A DNA stretch of 31,766 nucleotides from Candidatus Levyibacteriota bacterium (GCA_023245475.1 JAHFKF010000003.1:1-31766); one strand, 5' to 3'; shown: positions 15,793 to 24,166, numbered from the stretch's first letter. Numbers and translations: made by a program. Notes: generated by a model not told the origin, from the letters alone.

Positions 15793-16053
15793 TCAAGACT
15801 TAACTACAAAAAATCGAAGTACTAACTCAATTGTCACAATTGCAACGCTAAAGAACATTGTTTTTACTAAGTCTGTTTTAAGATATTTGTAGCCAGTTAC
15901 TTGTGCTGTTACTGTAGTTGGACTAGGGGCTTTGATTGTCTTTTCCACTTCTGTTTCTATTTTCACAATTGGGGGTGCATAGGACATCTCTGATGTCTGT
16001 TTGCGTAAATCGCTTTGGAGTTTCTGCTTGCGGGTCTTAATCTTTTTAGGCAT
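15793..16053 (-). CDS. Small basic protein with C-terminal membrane helix
   Basis: An 86-residue protein. The N-terminus is very basic (MPKKIKTRKQKLQSDLRKQ), the middle is Pro/Thr/Val-rich, and one hydrophobic helix at about 65-83 (VKTMFFSVAIVTIELVLRFFVV) lies near the C-terminus. This is a tail-anchored layout with the basic part in the cytoplasm. I do not recognise a family. It is the first gene of the minus-strand pair and has its own promoter (TTGACA-18-TAATCT). Its TGA stop overlaps the Shine-Dalgarno sequence of the zinc-ribbon gene, so translation of the two may be linked. Confidence 0.75.
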   Translation of the reverse strand: MPKKIKTRKQKLQSDLRKQTSEMSYAPPIVKIETEVEKTIKAPSPTTVTAQVTGYKYLKTDLVKTMFFSVAIVTIELVLRFFVVKS

Positions 16054-16063
16054 GAATGAGCCT

Positions 16064-16093
16064 AGATTACACTATTAGCTTGGGAGGTGTCAA
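16064..16093 (-). promoter_or_regulatory. Minus-strand promoter for the small-gene pair
   Basis: On the minus strand TTGACA (16093-16088), an 18-base spacer and TAATCT (16069-16064). The predicted start near 16057 is about four bases before ATG 16053. Confidence 0.6.
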
Positions 16094-16115
16094 GAAGGAA
16101 AAGCGTAGAGGGATA

Positions 16116-16145
16116 TTGACTAAATGGCTGGGAAGAGGCTAATAT
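16116..16145 (+). promoter_or_regulatory. Promoter of the DUF4446 gene
   Basis: TTGACT (16116-16121), an 18-base spacer and TAATAT (16140-16145). The predicted start falls at 16152, the first base of an ATG, so the message may be leaderless. It is divergent from the minus-strand promoter at 16064-16093. Confidence 0.5.
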
Positions 16146-16151
16146 GTGGAT

Positions 16152-16610
16152 ATGATCATTACCTGGATTTGTTTAGTTGCTGCTTTCCTTTGGCTTGGTT
16201 GGCTGACGTATTCGTTTTTTGCTTTACGCAAACACTACAATACGCTTATTGATGGTGTAAATAAAAAAACGCTTGAAGGTGTGCTTACCACGATGACAAA
16301 GGATCTAACTCTTGCCAAAGGGGATATTGCAACGCTTATAAGTCGCTGTGATACAATGGAAAAGAACGAGCTTCTTCATATACAAAAGATCGGATTACTC
16401 CGTTTCAATCCGTTTAAAGATACTGGAGGAGATCAAAGCTTTATCTTGTCTCTTGTTGACGCAAAGAATACAGGTGTCGTGATCACAGCCTTGTATTCAC
16501 GTTCTGGCACCCGTTGGTATGCTAAGCGGGTAGTTAATGGGCGAGGTGCAGAACATGAACTATCTGAGGAAGAGAAACAAGCTTTGAAGCTTGCTGTAAC
16601 TGTTTCGTAG
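16152..16610 (+). CDS. DUF4446 family membrane protein
   Basis: A 152-residue protein. One membrane helix at about 3-22 (ITWICLVAAFLWLGWLTYSFFAL), a short helical region (about 26-75), then the conserved DUF4446 core: HIQKIGLLRFNPF, DTGGDQSFILSLVD, NTGVVITALYSR and TRWYAKRV, ending with the LSEEEKQAL helix. The function of the family is not known; it is widespread in Firmicutes and CPR bacteria. I chose ATG 16152 because it matches the predicted transcription start; a GTG at 16146 would add two residues. The DUF3048 gene follows after two bases, so the two are probably co-expressed. Confidence 0.85.
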   Translation: MIITWICLVAAFLWLGWLTYSFFALRKHYNTLIDGVNKKTLEGVLTTMTKDLTLAKGDIATLISRCDTMEKNELLHIQKIGLLRFNPFKDTGGDQSFILSLVDAKNTGVVITALYSRSGTRWYAKRVVNGRGAEHELSEEEKQALKLAVTVS

Positions 16611-16612
16611 TT

Positions 16613-17773
16613 ATGAAAAAACCTGTCCTAATTTTTCTTGCTATTTTTCTTTATGGGTTTTCAACAGGTATTTCCTATGCATTGTTTTCGGGTAACGGCG
16701 GATTCCCTTCATTTGATACTCCTCTTACTCATACCGTAAAGAAATCCACCAATGATTATGATGCAATTACCTTTGATGAAAATGCTGCAAAAACTGAAAG
16801 TTGTCCTCTTAATGGTGTTAAGTACTCCAAAGAACAACGGGAATGGTGGGAAACACACAGACCTCTTGGTGTGATGGTTGAGAATCACCTTGAAGCTCGT
16901 CCTCAATCGGGGTTATCCTTTGCGGATGTTGTCTATGAATCAGTTGCAGAAGGTGGCATTACCCGGTTTCTGCTTGTGTTCTATTGCCAGGATGCTGGTA
17001 TTGTTGGGCCTGTTCGTTCTGCTCGTACATACTTTATGGATTATATTTCTGAATATGGTGATTATCCCTTGTATGCACATGTGGGAGGAGCCAACACTCC
17101 AGGGCCTGCCAATGCACTTGGTCAAATTGGAGATTATGGTTGGAATCAGTATAACGATATGAATCAGTTCTCAATTGGGTTTCCTACCTTTAAGCGAGAT
17201 GAGAGCCGACTAGGACATCCTGTGGCAACAGAGCATACCATGTATTCAGTGACCAACAAGCTTTGGGATTTGGGAGAAAAGCGGGGTCTTACCAACAAAG
17301 ATAAAACAGGTGCGTCTTGGGATGAAGGGTTTGTCCCTTATGAATTTACCGAAGGTGCTGCTGGTAGCTCTGCCCAAAATATTCATATTGATTTTTGGGA
17401 TAATCCTGAATATGCAGTCGATTGGGCATATCAACCTGAGACCAATGATTATGCTCGCAGCAATGGAGGAGAACCGCATCTTGATCGCAATACAAAAAAA
17501 CAAGTTACTGCTAAAAACGTGGTGGTTTTGTTCATGACAGAATCTCATGCAAGCGATGGGTATGAGAATAATTCTCACATGCTTTATGGAACCAAAGGAA
17601 GCGGAGACGGTTTAGTCTTTAAGGATGGCAAAGAGATTAAGGCAACATGGAAGAAAGCAGATCGTACTGGGAGGACAATCCTTACGGATAGTACTGGCAA
17701 AGAAATTGCTTTCACAAGAGGTCTTATCTGGTTTGAAATCCAACCAATCGGAGCTGCTGTTGTTGTTAAATAG
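16613..17773 (+). CDS. DUF3048 (YerB-like) exported protein
   Basis: A 386-residue protein. An N-terminal signal or anchor helix at about 4-25 (VLIFLAIFLYGFSTGISYALF) is followed by the DUF3048 N-terminal domain: RPLGVMVENHLEARPQSG, ADVVYESVAEGGITRFL, GPVRSARTYFMDY and HVGGANTPGPANAL. Its C-terminal domain contains WKKADRTGRTILTDSTG and FTRGLIWFEIQP. The domain order and length fit the YerB lipoprotein family, but no lipobox Cys is present; here the N-terminus is a membrane anchor. Function is unknown in the family; an extracytoplasmic role in envelope biology is inferred. It starts two bases after the DUF4446 stop. Confidence 0.88.
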   Translation: MKKPVLIFLAIFLYGFSTGISYALFSGNGGFPSFDTPLTHTVKKSTNDYDAITFDENAAKTESCPLNGVKYSKEQREWWETHRPLGVMVENHLEARPQSGLSFADVVYESVAEGGITRFLLVFYCQDAGIVGPVRSARTYFMDYISEYGDYPLYAHVGGANTPGPANALGQIGDYGWNQYNDMNQFSIGFPTFKRDESRLGHPVATEHTMYSVTNKLWDLGEKRGLTNKDKTGASWDEGFVPYEFTEGAAGSSAQNIHIDFWDNPEYAVDWAYQPETNDYARSNGGEPHLDRNTKKQVTAKNVVVLFMTESHASDGYENNSHMLYGTKGSGDGLVFKDGKEIKATWKKADRTGRTILTDSTGKEIAFTRGLIWFEIQPIGAAVVVK

Positions 17774-17804
17774 TCTCTTATTCGTGCCCCGTGCATAATA
17801 CCAC

Positions 17805-17833
17805 TTGTTTTTTGGAAGGTGCAACGGTAAAAT
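17805..17833 (+). promoter_or_regulatory. Promoter of the regulator/secDF operon
   Basis: TTGTTT (17805-17810), a 17-base spacer and TAAAAT (17828-17833); a second candidate -10, TATACA, lies at 17835-17840. The predicted starts (17840-17847) are 7-14 bases before ATG 17854. Confidence 0.55.
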
Positions 17834-17853
17834 GTATACAAATTTACTCTCAT

Positions 17854-18429
17854 ATGTTTTCCGATCTTATTACTTCCAAAACCCGTGTCAAATTGCTTAA
17901 TGTCTTTCTTGCCAGCCCTCACGATATGTATCACGTCCGAGAATGTGTCAGGCGCACTGAGGAAGAAATAAATGCTGTAAGAAGGGAGCTTCTTAATCTC
18001 GAAGGAAAGGGGATTCTCAAAAAAGAACCACGAGCAAATCGAGTTTATTATTCTCTCTCCAAAGAATATCCGTTTTATTTTGACTTACTTCGAGTTGGAT
18101 CAAAAACTTTAGGACTTGGTAAAGAAGTTTTAGATAATCGTGTAAAGCTTGGGAAAATAAAGTTTGCGATGTTCTCAGGAAAATTTGTGAGGAGAATAAA
18201 GGAAAAGCCTGAAGATGTTGACCTGATGATTGTTGGTACTGTTGTTTTGCCGGAACTTGCAATTCTTGTTCGTAGTGAAGAAATGCGGCTTGGAACAGAA
18301 ATTAATTATACTGCTATGACCGAAGAAGAGTTTAAGTTCCGTAAGCAGCGTACTGATCCGTTTTTGGTCACAATTCTTTCAGGAAGTCGTGTGATGCTTA
18401 TAGGGGACGAGGAGGCAATGCTTGCATGA
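17854..18429 (+). CDS. Winged-helix protein with nucleotidyltransferase-like C-terminal domain
   Basis: A 191-residue protein. Residues 1-70 look like an ArsR-type winged helix (SKTRVKLLNVFLASPHDMYHVRE, then RRELLNLEGKGILKKEPRANRVYYSL, the recognition helix and wing). The C-terminal part from about 103 resembles a minimal nucleotidyltransferase fold: FSGKFVRRI, then EDVDLMIVG with Asp121 and Asp123, and a later INYTAMTEEEFKFRK and GSRVMLIGDE. The GS motif of active enzymes reads SG here and no third acidic residue is obvious, so activity is doubtful. The ATGA at 18426-18429 couples it to secD, a genomic link that hints at control of protein export. ATG 17854 was chosen because it starts the winged helix; ATG or GTG codons further upstream add only non-conserved residues. 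Confidence 0.72.
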   Translation: MFSDLITSKTRVKLLNVFLASPHDMYHVRECVRRTEEEINAVRRELLNLEGKGILKKEPRANRVYYSLSKEYPFYFDLLRVGSKTLGLGKEVLDNRVKLGKIKFAMFSGKFVRRIKEKPEDVDLMIVGTVVLPELAILVRSEEMRLGTEINYTAMTEEEFKFRKQRTDPFLVTILSGSRVMLIGDEEAMLA

Positions 18430-19766
18430 AGCATATCTTCCGGCCTTCATTCTTTTTTGTCGTTCTCTTAACGATTGTCGCATTGGTTATTACCATTAGC
18501 CCCTCATTTACCATTCCTGTTGTTAATCAAAAATTTCCAACATTCAATTTCAAAAAGGGACTCGATCTTGAAGGTGGTACCAGTGTAACGCTTCGTGCAG
18601 ACATGAAATCTATTCCATCCGCACAGCGAGATAATGCGCTTGCTTCAGCAAAAGAAGTTATCGAGCGACGAATTAATTTCTTAGGAGTTTCTGAACCGCT
18701 TGTCCAAACATCAAAAGTCAATAAAGATTATCGTATCATCGTTGAGATCCCTGGCGTGACAGATGTAAATCAAGCAGTGAAATTAGTAGGAACAACTGCC
18801 AAGCTGACATTCTGGGAGCCCGGTGCTGCACAGAAAGATGCATCAAGTCCATCGGCAAAGTTGTCTCTTGAAGAAACGATTAAAGCTGCTACAACATCTG
18901 GCGTGCCACTTGGTATTATTCAATTGTTGGGACCAAATGCCAAGCAGACTAATTTAACAGGAAGTGACTTGAAACAAGCAACTGCAGGTTTTGATCCTAC
19001 GTCAGGTAAACCGCAAGTGGAATTAATTTTCACTTCAGCAGGTGCTAAAAAGTTTGGTGAGATTACGAAACGAAATGTCGGTAATGTGGTAGCGATTGCA
19101 TTGGACAATCAAGTGATTGAAGCTCCACGAGTGAATCAAGCAATTTTTGGCGGCAATGCCGTTATTACTGGATCTTTTACTACTGAACAGGCAAAGCAAT
19201 TGCAGATTCAGCTTAATGCTGGAGCACTTCCTGTTTCTCTTTCTGTTCTTGAACAACGAGCAATTGGTGCGTCCTTGGGACAAGCATCTTTAGAGAAAAG
19301 TCTTATCGCCGGAATTCTTGGATTTGTCGTGATTGTTCTCTTTATGATCTTTATGTATGGACGCCTTGGTATTATTGCAAGTATTGCTCTTGCGATTTAT
19401 ACTCTGCTTGTCTTATCATTGTTTAAGTTAATTCCAGTTACATTAACTCTTGCGGGCATTGCTGGATTTATTTTGTCTATTGGTATCGCGGTTGATGCAA
19501 ACATCTTGATTTTTGAACGTATGAAAGAAGAGTTTCGCCGTGGGAGAAGCTTGGAATCGGCAATTGATCTTGGATTCTCCCGTGCATGGCTTTCAATTCG
19601 AGATTCCAATGTCGCAAGCCTTATTACGAGTGCAATTCTTTTTTACTTTGGAACTGGCATTATTCGAGGATTTGCTCTGACACTTGCGTTAGGCGTCTTG
19701 GTATCGATGTTTTCAGCAATCTTTGTGACACGAACGCTTTTGCGAGTGTTCTATCGAAAAAAATAA
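18426..19766 (+). CDS. secD: Protein translocase subunit SecD
   Basis: A 446-residue membrane protein. TM1 is at about 8-28, the signature GLDLEGGTSVTLRAD at 45-59, a large periplasm-side domain runs to about 285, and five further hydrophobic segments follow from about 292 to 440. The conserved SIGIAVDANILIFERMKEE in the fourth region is the SecD proton-path motif. SecD works with SecF, using the proton or sodium gradient to pull exported proteins from the SecYEG channel. Length is shorter than E. coli SecD (about 615) and close to Gram-positive and CPR forms. secF follows after one base. Confidence 0.95.
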   Translation: MKHIFRPSFFFVVLLTIVALVITISPSFTIPVVNQKFPTFNFKKGLDLEGGTSVTLRADMKSIPSAQRDNALASAKEVIERRINFLGVSEPLVQTSKVNKDYRIIVEIPGVTDVNQAVKLVGTTAKLTFWEPGAAQKDASSPSAKLSLEETIKAATTSGVPLGIIQLLGPNAKQTNLTGSDLKQATAGFDPTSGKPQVELIFTSAGAKKFGEITKRNVGNVVAIALDNQVIEAPRVNQAIFGGNAVITGSFTTEQAKQLQIQLNAGALPVSLSVLEQRAIGASLGQASLEKSLIAGILGFVVIVLFMIFMYGRLGIIASIALAIYTLLVLSLFKLIPVTLTLAGIAGFILSIGIAVDANILIFERMKEEFRRGRSLESAIDLGFSRAWLSIRDSNVASLITSAILFYFGTGIIRGFALTLALGVLVSMFSAIFVTRTLLRVFYRKK

Positions 19767-19767
19767 T

Positions 19768-20685
19768 ATGTTAAACATTATTGGTAAAAAAAATTGGTAC
19801 TTTTTATTTTCCCTTGTGATTATTCTCCCAGGGCTTATTTCACTATTCATATGGGGACTTAAGCTGTCAATTGACTTCACTGGTGGTTCACGGATGACAT
19901 TTGTTTTCCCCAAAACAGTCAATGAGCAGACAGTAACGGATGTCAAAAGCGTTCTCACCAAAGAGCAGATCGAAATTGTAACCGTACAAACATCTGGCAA
20001 TCAATTATCATTGCGAACAAAGGCTATTAATGAAAAAAAGAACGCAGCGGTTATTACTGCTATCAAAAAAGAAGTGGGCGATTTCAAACAAGATTCATTT
20101 GAGACAATTGGGCCAATCATTGGACAAGAGGTAACATCCAATGCTCTCAAAGCAACTCTCCTTTCGTCATTCTTAATTGTGTTATATATTGCATGGTCTT
20201 TCCGAAGCGTTCCAAAGCCTTTGAGTAGCTGGCGTTTTGGTATCTGCGCGATCGTGGCGCTTATTCATGATGTCTTACTGCTCTTGGGGATCTTTTCTCT
20301 TCTTGGGCATTTCTTCAATGTCGAGGTAGACAGTCTGTTTGTTACGGCATTATTGACGGTTGTTGGGTTCTCTGTCCATGATACGATTGTGGTATTTGAT
20401 CGTATCCGAGAGAATCTTCGACGAACCGTTGGTGTTCCGTTCCCACAACTCGTTAATGATTCTATCTTGCAAACACTAGTTCGTTCCCTGAACACTTCTC
20501 TTACTGCCATGTTAGTATTGTGTACAATGTTAATCTTTGGAGGAGAGACATTGAAATGGTTTATTGTCGCATTACTCATTGGCATTGCAAGTGGTACCTA
20601 TTCTTCAATCTTTAATGCCTCAGCATTACTTGTTCTATGGGATGAGTTAGATAGAAAGCGAAGAGCCAGAAAAAACTCCGTTTAA
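19768..20685 (+). CDS. secF: Protein translocase subunit SecF
   Basis: A 305-residue protein, normal SecF length. TM1 at about 10-30 (WYFLFSLVIILPGLISLF), the signature LSIDFTGGSRMTFVF at about 33-47, a short outer domain, then five membrane segments with VGFSVHDTIVVFDRIREN and the late SLTAMLVLCTMLIFGGETL. Partner of SecD in the export-assisting complex. It lies one base downstream of secD and ends the operon; a new promoter starts four bases after its stop. Confidence 0.95.
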   Translation: MLNIIGKKNWYFLFSLVIILPGLISLFIWGLKLSIDFTGGSRMTFVFPKTVNEQTVTDVKSVLTKEQIEIVTVQTSGNQLSLRTKAINEKKNAAVITAIKKEVGDFKQDSFETIGPIIGQEVTSNALKATLLSSFLIVLYIAWSFRSVPKPLSSWRFGICAIVALIHDVLLLLGIFSLLGHFFNVEVDSLFVTALLTVVGFSVHDTIVVFDRIRENLRRTVGVPFPQLVNDSILQTLVRSLNTSLTAMLVLCTMLIFGGETLKWFIVALLIGIASGTYSSIFNASALLVLWDELDRKRRARKNSV

Positions 20686-20688
20686 CTC

Positions 20689-20717
20689 TTGACAAAGCCT
20701 GCATAATTAAGGATGAT
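20689..20717 (+). promoter_or_regulatory. Candidate promoter of the solute-binding/kinase pair
   Basis: Perfect TTGACA (20689-20694), a 17-base spacer and a weak GATGAT (20712-20717). The predicted start near 20724 leaves about 18 bases before ATG 20742. Confidence 0.4.
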
Positions 20718-20741
20718 TAAAAGAGATATTTATTTGTATCT

Positions 20742-21764
20742 ATGGATACCACACTGCCTAGTAATCAATCATCGTCTGAGACACATGACACGCCAGTTGC
20801 AGGCAACCCTGTTGTTCCTGTATCCGCTTCTCCCTTTACAACTCCTCCTTCTCCTGAATCCACTGCTTCTCCTACACATACTGTCCCTCCAACTCCGCCC
20901 ACTGGCACAACGCCTCCCCCACATACGCCGCCACCGGTGAATCAACCTCATAAGAAAGGTATCCCAGTTGGTATTATTATTTTGTTATTAATTCTGTCTT
21001 TTCTGGGAGGACTTCTTTTGGCTGCATGGTATTTCCAAACACAGCTACAAAAAGCAACAACAACAGTCACAACAAAGACAACTGAATCACGGTCTGTTCC
21101 TATGGCAAAGACGTTGGTGATTGGAACTGACGCGACCTTTCAGCCAATGGAATATACCAACAAAGAAGGTGGACTTATTGGCTATGATATTGACCTAGGG
21201 TATCGCATTGGTAGTGAATTCAGCACTAAAACAGAAATCAAGAATATTGCTTGGGATGATTTATTCAAAGCGCTTGATAGCAAACAAATTGATATGATTA
21301 TCTCTGCCGTTACCATAACAGATGAACGTAAGCAGAAGTATGACTTCTCAGAGCCCTATCTAAACGCAGGACAAGTAATTATCACTCGTAAAGAAGTCAA
21401 CGATATTACATCTCAAGACAGCCTTAAGGGGAAGAGAATTGCTGTTCAAGAAGGAACAACCAATGAACAGGAAGCATTGAAGTATACAACTCCTGAGCTA
21501 GTTTTTAAATATCCTGATTTTGTTCAAGCAACAAATGCGCTTGTGCAGGGAAAAGCAGATGCAATTCTTTCTGACTTGCCAGGAGCAAAAGGTATTATCG
21601 TTGCAAATCCAACACTTAAGATAGCCAGTGATCCGTTGACCAATGAATATTATGGGGTGGTTCTTCGCAAAGGCGATGCCAATCTTACTAAGATTAATGA
21701 GATCTTAACAGGACTTCGTGTTAAGGGGATTTTGACTGATCTTAAACAAAAGTGGTTAGATTGA
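20742..21764 (+). CDS. Membrane-anchored family 3 solute-binding protein
   Basis: A 340-residue protein with an unusual layout. The N-terminal 70 residues are a Pro/Thr/Ser-rich disordered tail that should lie in the cytoplasm, followed by KKG and one membrane helix (about 74-97). An extracytoplasmic amino-acid-type binding domain (SBP_bac_3) spans about 122-340: LVIGTDATFQPMEYTN, GLIGYDIDLGYRIG, MIISAVTITDERKQKYDFSEPY and KGKRIAVQEGTT are the family blocks, with Arg196 near the usual ligand-carboxylate position. No ABC permease or ATPase follows. Instead a sensor histidine kinase starts 14 bases downstream, so the protein may work as a ligand receptor for that kinase rather than in uptake; that is inference from context. 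Confidence 0.85.
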   Translation: MDTTLPSNQSSSETHDTPVAGNPVVPVSASPFTTPPSPESTASPTHTVPPTPPTGTTPPPHTPPPVNQPHKKGIPVGIIILLLILSFLGGLLLAAWYFQTQLQKATTTVTTKTTESRSVPMAKTLVIGTDATFQPMEYTNKEGGLIGYDIDLGYRIGSEFSTKTEIKNIAWDDLFKALDSKQIDMIISAVTITDERKQKYDFSEPYLNAGQVIITRKEVNDITSQDSLKGKRIAVQEGTTNEQEALKYTTPELVFKYPDFVQATNALVQGKADAILSDLPGAKGIIVANPTLKIASDPLTNEYYGVVLRKGDANLTKINEILTGLRVKGILTDLKQKWLD

Positions 21765-21778
21765 GGAATCGAAAATGA

Positions 21779-23980
21779 ATGAAACTAACAATCCGTATCA
21801 AGCTTCTTATAGCGTTTACTCTACTTCTTGTTCTCTCCTCGCTTGTACAAGCGCTGTCGTTTCTTATCACTAAGCAATACATCACCTCACAGATTAATAG
21901 TTTTCAGACAGAGCAAGCCACTCGTGGAGCGCATGAGATACAGGATTTTTTCACCGATTTAAGTTTGGAAAATTTCACATTGGCACGTCTTTATGGTCGT
22001 CCTGATGTTGCTTCTGGTAGTGCCTCTACCAATATTGATGCAATTATCCAGTATGCAATTTTACATAATGATTACGTTCAACAAATTACCATCCTCTCTC
22101 CTGTAGGGAAAGAAATAATGCAGGTAAATAAAAAAGGATCCGTACGTGGTGATCAATTGAATTACGAAGTGTTTAGTGATCCATTCAAGTCTGCTGCTGA
22201 TGGTACAACAGCAGTCTCTAAAGTCTATTATCTTGAAGATCAACCCGGTCCACATCTTGATATGTATTCACCAATCTTTGCTGAAGGAGGAAAGGTTATT
22301 GGGGTTATAAAAACGCAAGTTAGTTTGGTTCGATTGCGAGAAAATATTGGTGATATTAAACTCGGACAAACGGGTTCTGTCTATGTTGTTGATAATGAAG
22401 GGCGGCTTATTGCTCATCATTCAGAAAAACTTGTCTTGGATAGAACCTCATTTATGTCTCGTAAGATAGTTCAACAAGCGATTGCTGGTAGATCTCAATC
22501 ATCACCTGAAGAAACCTACATGAATGAAAATAACGTCGAAGTTGTTGCTAAAGCAGTAACGATTCCGGGGTATAAGTGGGTTGTTGTGTTTGAACAACCG
22601 GTTTCTGAAGCATTTGGCTTTTTGACCTCTATTCGTGATCTCTTTTTGGCAACTATTGTTGGATCCACATTGTTACTTCTTGCGCTGTCATTTATTCTTA
22701 GTGCTAACCTTACTGGTTCTATTCGTAAGCTTGAGAAAGCAGGAATGCTTATCGAAAAAGGAGAACTGCAAACTCCAATAGAAATTAAGACAGGTGATGA
22801 AATTGAGACGCTCTCCCATTCATTTGCGTCGATTGTTAATCAATTACTCCAGCGTGAGAACTTACTCCTTCGCGAAAAACAAGAAGTTGATACCTTATTG
22901 CAGTCATTGAGTGATGGTGTTGTAGCTTTAGATCAGAAGTACAATATTATTGCGTTTAACAAAGCGGCAGAAAGACTTATTGGTGTTGTGAGGGAGCAAG
23001 CAGTAGGGAAAAATGTGGATGCAGTGCTGCATCTCTTTTCTGATCAAATCGTTATTCCTTTTGCTCAGTACAGTCAGCCAGTTGTTGAAGAAAAAGGCAA
23101 AAAGAACAAAGGCTATACAATATTTACTGCTAATGGTGATCGTTTAGTACTTTCCGTGACGACTAACCCCGTTGTCTTTGGTGAGCAACGCACTGGATTT
23201 ATTATGACCTTCCACGATATTAGTAAAGAGCAGGATCTTGAAGAGATGAAGCTGGATTTTGTGTCAATGGCAGCTCATGAGCTTCGTACACCACTTACGG
23301 CAATCCGAGGATATGCTTCTCTTCTCCAGATGCAAAATTCCAAGCAATTAGATGCCTTAGGTCGTGAAAGCATCAAACGGTTAATTGTTAGTGGTGAGAC
23401 GCTAGGGAATTTAATCGAAAACTTGCTCAGTGTTTCTCGTATTGAGCGCAGTAGCTTTAGTATTGATGTCAGGCCAATTGATTTGACTAAGACGATTAAA
23501 TCAGCTGTTGAGAATGTAAGACAGCAAGCATACACAAAGAAGCAGACATTGACGCTGCATATGCCTGATGAGTTACCTATTGTTATGGCTGACGCCTTCC
23601 GTATTGGTCAGGTTACCCTTAACCTTATTGCCAATGCTGTTAACTACACTGGCGAAGGTGGGAGTATTACCGTGAACGTCACTCGCAATGAGCAGGGATT
23701 AACTATTGCTGTCAGTGATACAGGGAGAGGTATTCCCAAAGAGGCACTCGTTAAGCTCTTTACTAAGTTCTTCCGTGTCTCAGGCTCTCTTGAGCAAGGT
23801 GCGAAGGGTACTGGTCTTGGACTATATATCTCAAAATCTATTATCGAGATGCATAAAGGTAAGATTTGGGTCACTAGTGAATTTGGCAAAGGTTCTACGT
23901 TTGCCTTTACGTTGCCGATTGCCAAGCCAGAAGACATCGCAGCCTATCAACAGAAGAAGAGCATCTCAAACCCTATCTAA
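21779..23980 (+). CDS. Sensor histidine kinase (Cache-HAMP-PAS-HisKA-HATPase)
   Basis: A 733-residue kinase. TM1 at about 8-30, an extracellular dCache-like sensor at about 33-285 (with VYVVDNEGRLIAHHSEKLVL, 201-220), TM2 at about 288-309, HAMP at about 310-362, PAS at about 370-480 (LSDGVVALDQKYNIIAFNKAAERLIG), then the kinase core: phospho-accepting His500 in AAHELRTPLTAIRG, N-box NLIANAVNYT (615-624), G1 SDTGRGIP (646-653), F-box around FTKFFRV and G2 GTGLGLYISKS (677-687). All catalytic motifs are intact. A GAGG Shine-Dalgarno (21764-21767) lies 11 bases before ATG 21779. No response-regulator gene is adjacent, so its output partner is elsewhere. The solute-binding protein gene directly upstream may supply its signal. 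Confidence 0.94.
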   Translation: MKLTIRIKLLIAFTLLLVLSSLVQALSFLITKQYITSQINSFQTEQATRGAHEIQDFFTDLSLENFTLARLYGRPDVASGSASTNIDAIIQYAILHNDYVQQITILSPVGKEIMQVNKKGSVRGDQLNYEVFSDPFKSAADGTTAVSKVYYLEDQPGPHLDMYSPIFAEGGKVIGVIKTQVSLVRLRENIGDIKLGQTGSVYVVDNEGRLIAHHSEKLVLDRTSFMSRKIVQQAIAGRSQSSPEETYMNENNVEVVAKAVTIPGYKWVVVFEQPVSEAFGFLTSIRDLFLATIVGSTLLLLALSFILSANLTGSIRKLEKAGMLIEKGELQTPIEIKTGDEIETLSHSFASIVNQLLQRENLLLREKQEVDTLLQSLSDGVVALDQKYNIIAFNKAAERLIGVVREQAVGKNVDAVLHLFSDQIVIPFAQYSQPVVEEKGKKNKGYTIFTANGDRLVLSVTTNPVVFGEQRTGFIMTFHDISKEQDLEEMKLDFVSMAAHELRTPLTAIRGYASLLQMQNSKQLDALGRESIKRLIVSGETLGNLIENLLSVSRIERSSFSIDVRPIDLTKTIKSAVENVRQQAYTKKQTLTLHMPDELPIVMADAFRIGQVTLNLIANAVNYTGEGGSITVNVTRNEQGLTIAVSDTGRGIPKEALVKLFTKFFRVSGSLEQGAKGTGLGLYISKSIIEMHKGKIWVTSEFGKGSTFAFTLPIAKPEDIAAYQQKKSISNPI

Positions 23981-24017
23981 CAATTCAGATAAGGCATTCC
24001 CTATGTTTGTTTCAAAT

Positions 24018-24116
24018 GTCATTCTGGCTTGTCCAGAATCTCTTTTGGAGCACTCTTTGGGTTGAAAGAGACCTGCCTCGCCGGCAGGCCGGGATGCTGG
24101 ACCCCGCCAGCATGAC
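24018..24116. repeat. REPIN-like palindromic element
   Basis: A 99-base element bounded by a 10-base inverted repeat, GTCATTCTGG (24018-24027) and CCAGCATGAC (24107-24116), 9 of 10 matching. Inside are three hairpins: ATTCTGG/CCAGAAT (24021-24039), CCTGCC/GGCAGG (24072-24088) and ATGCTGG/CCAGCAT (24094-24113). The right half is clearly GC-richer than its surroundings. The arrangement of two inverted REP-like hairpins resembles REPIN or Rickettsia-type palindromic elements, non-autonomous and usually many per genome. No transposase is in the window. Confidence 0.6.
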
Positions 24117-24132
24117 GAAACAGGTGTAAAGA

Positions 24133-24160
24133 TTGACAAAAGTTGACAAGCTGGTAGTAT
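24133..24160 (+). promoter_or_regulatory. Tandem TTGACA boxes with candidate promoter
   Basis: Two TTGACA copies ten bases apart (24133-24138 and 24143-24148), the first 16 bases before TAGTAT (24155-24160). The predicted start near 24167 falls within the palindrome AGTTAAC-GA-GTTAACT (24162-24177), an operator-like position. Confidence 0.4.
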
Positions 24161-24166
24161 TAGTTA

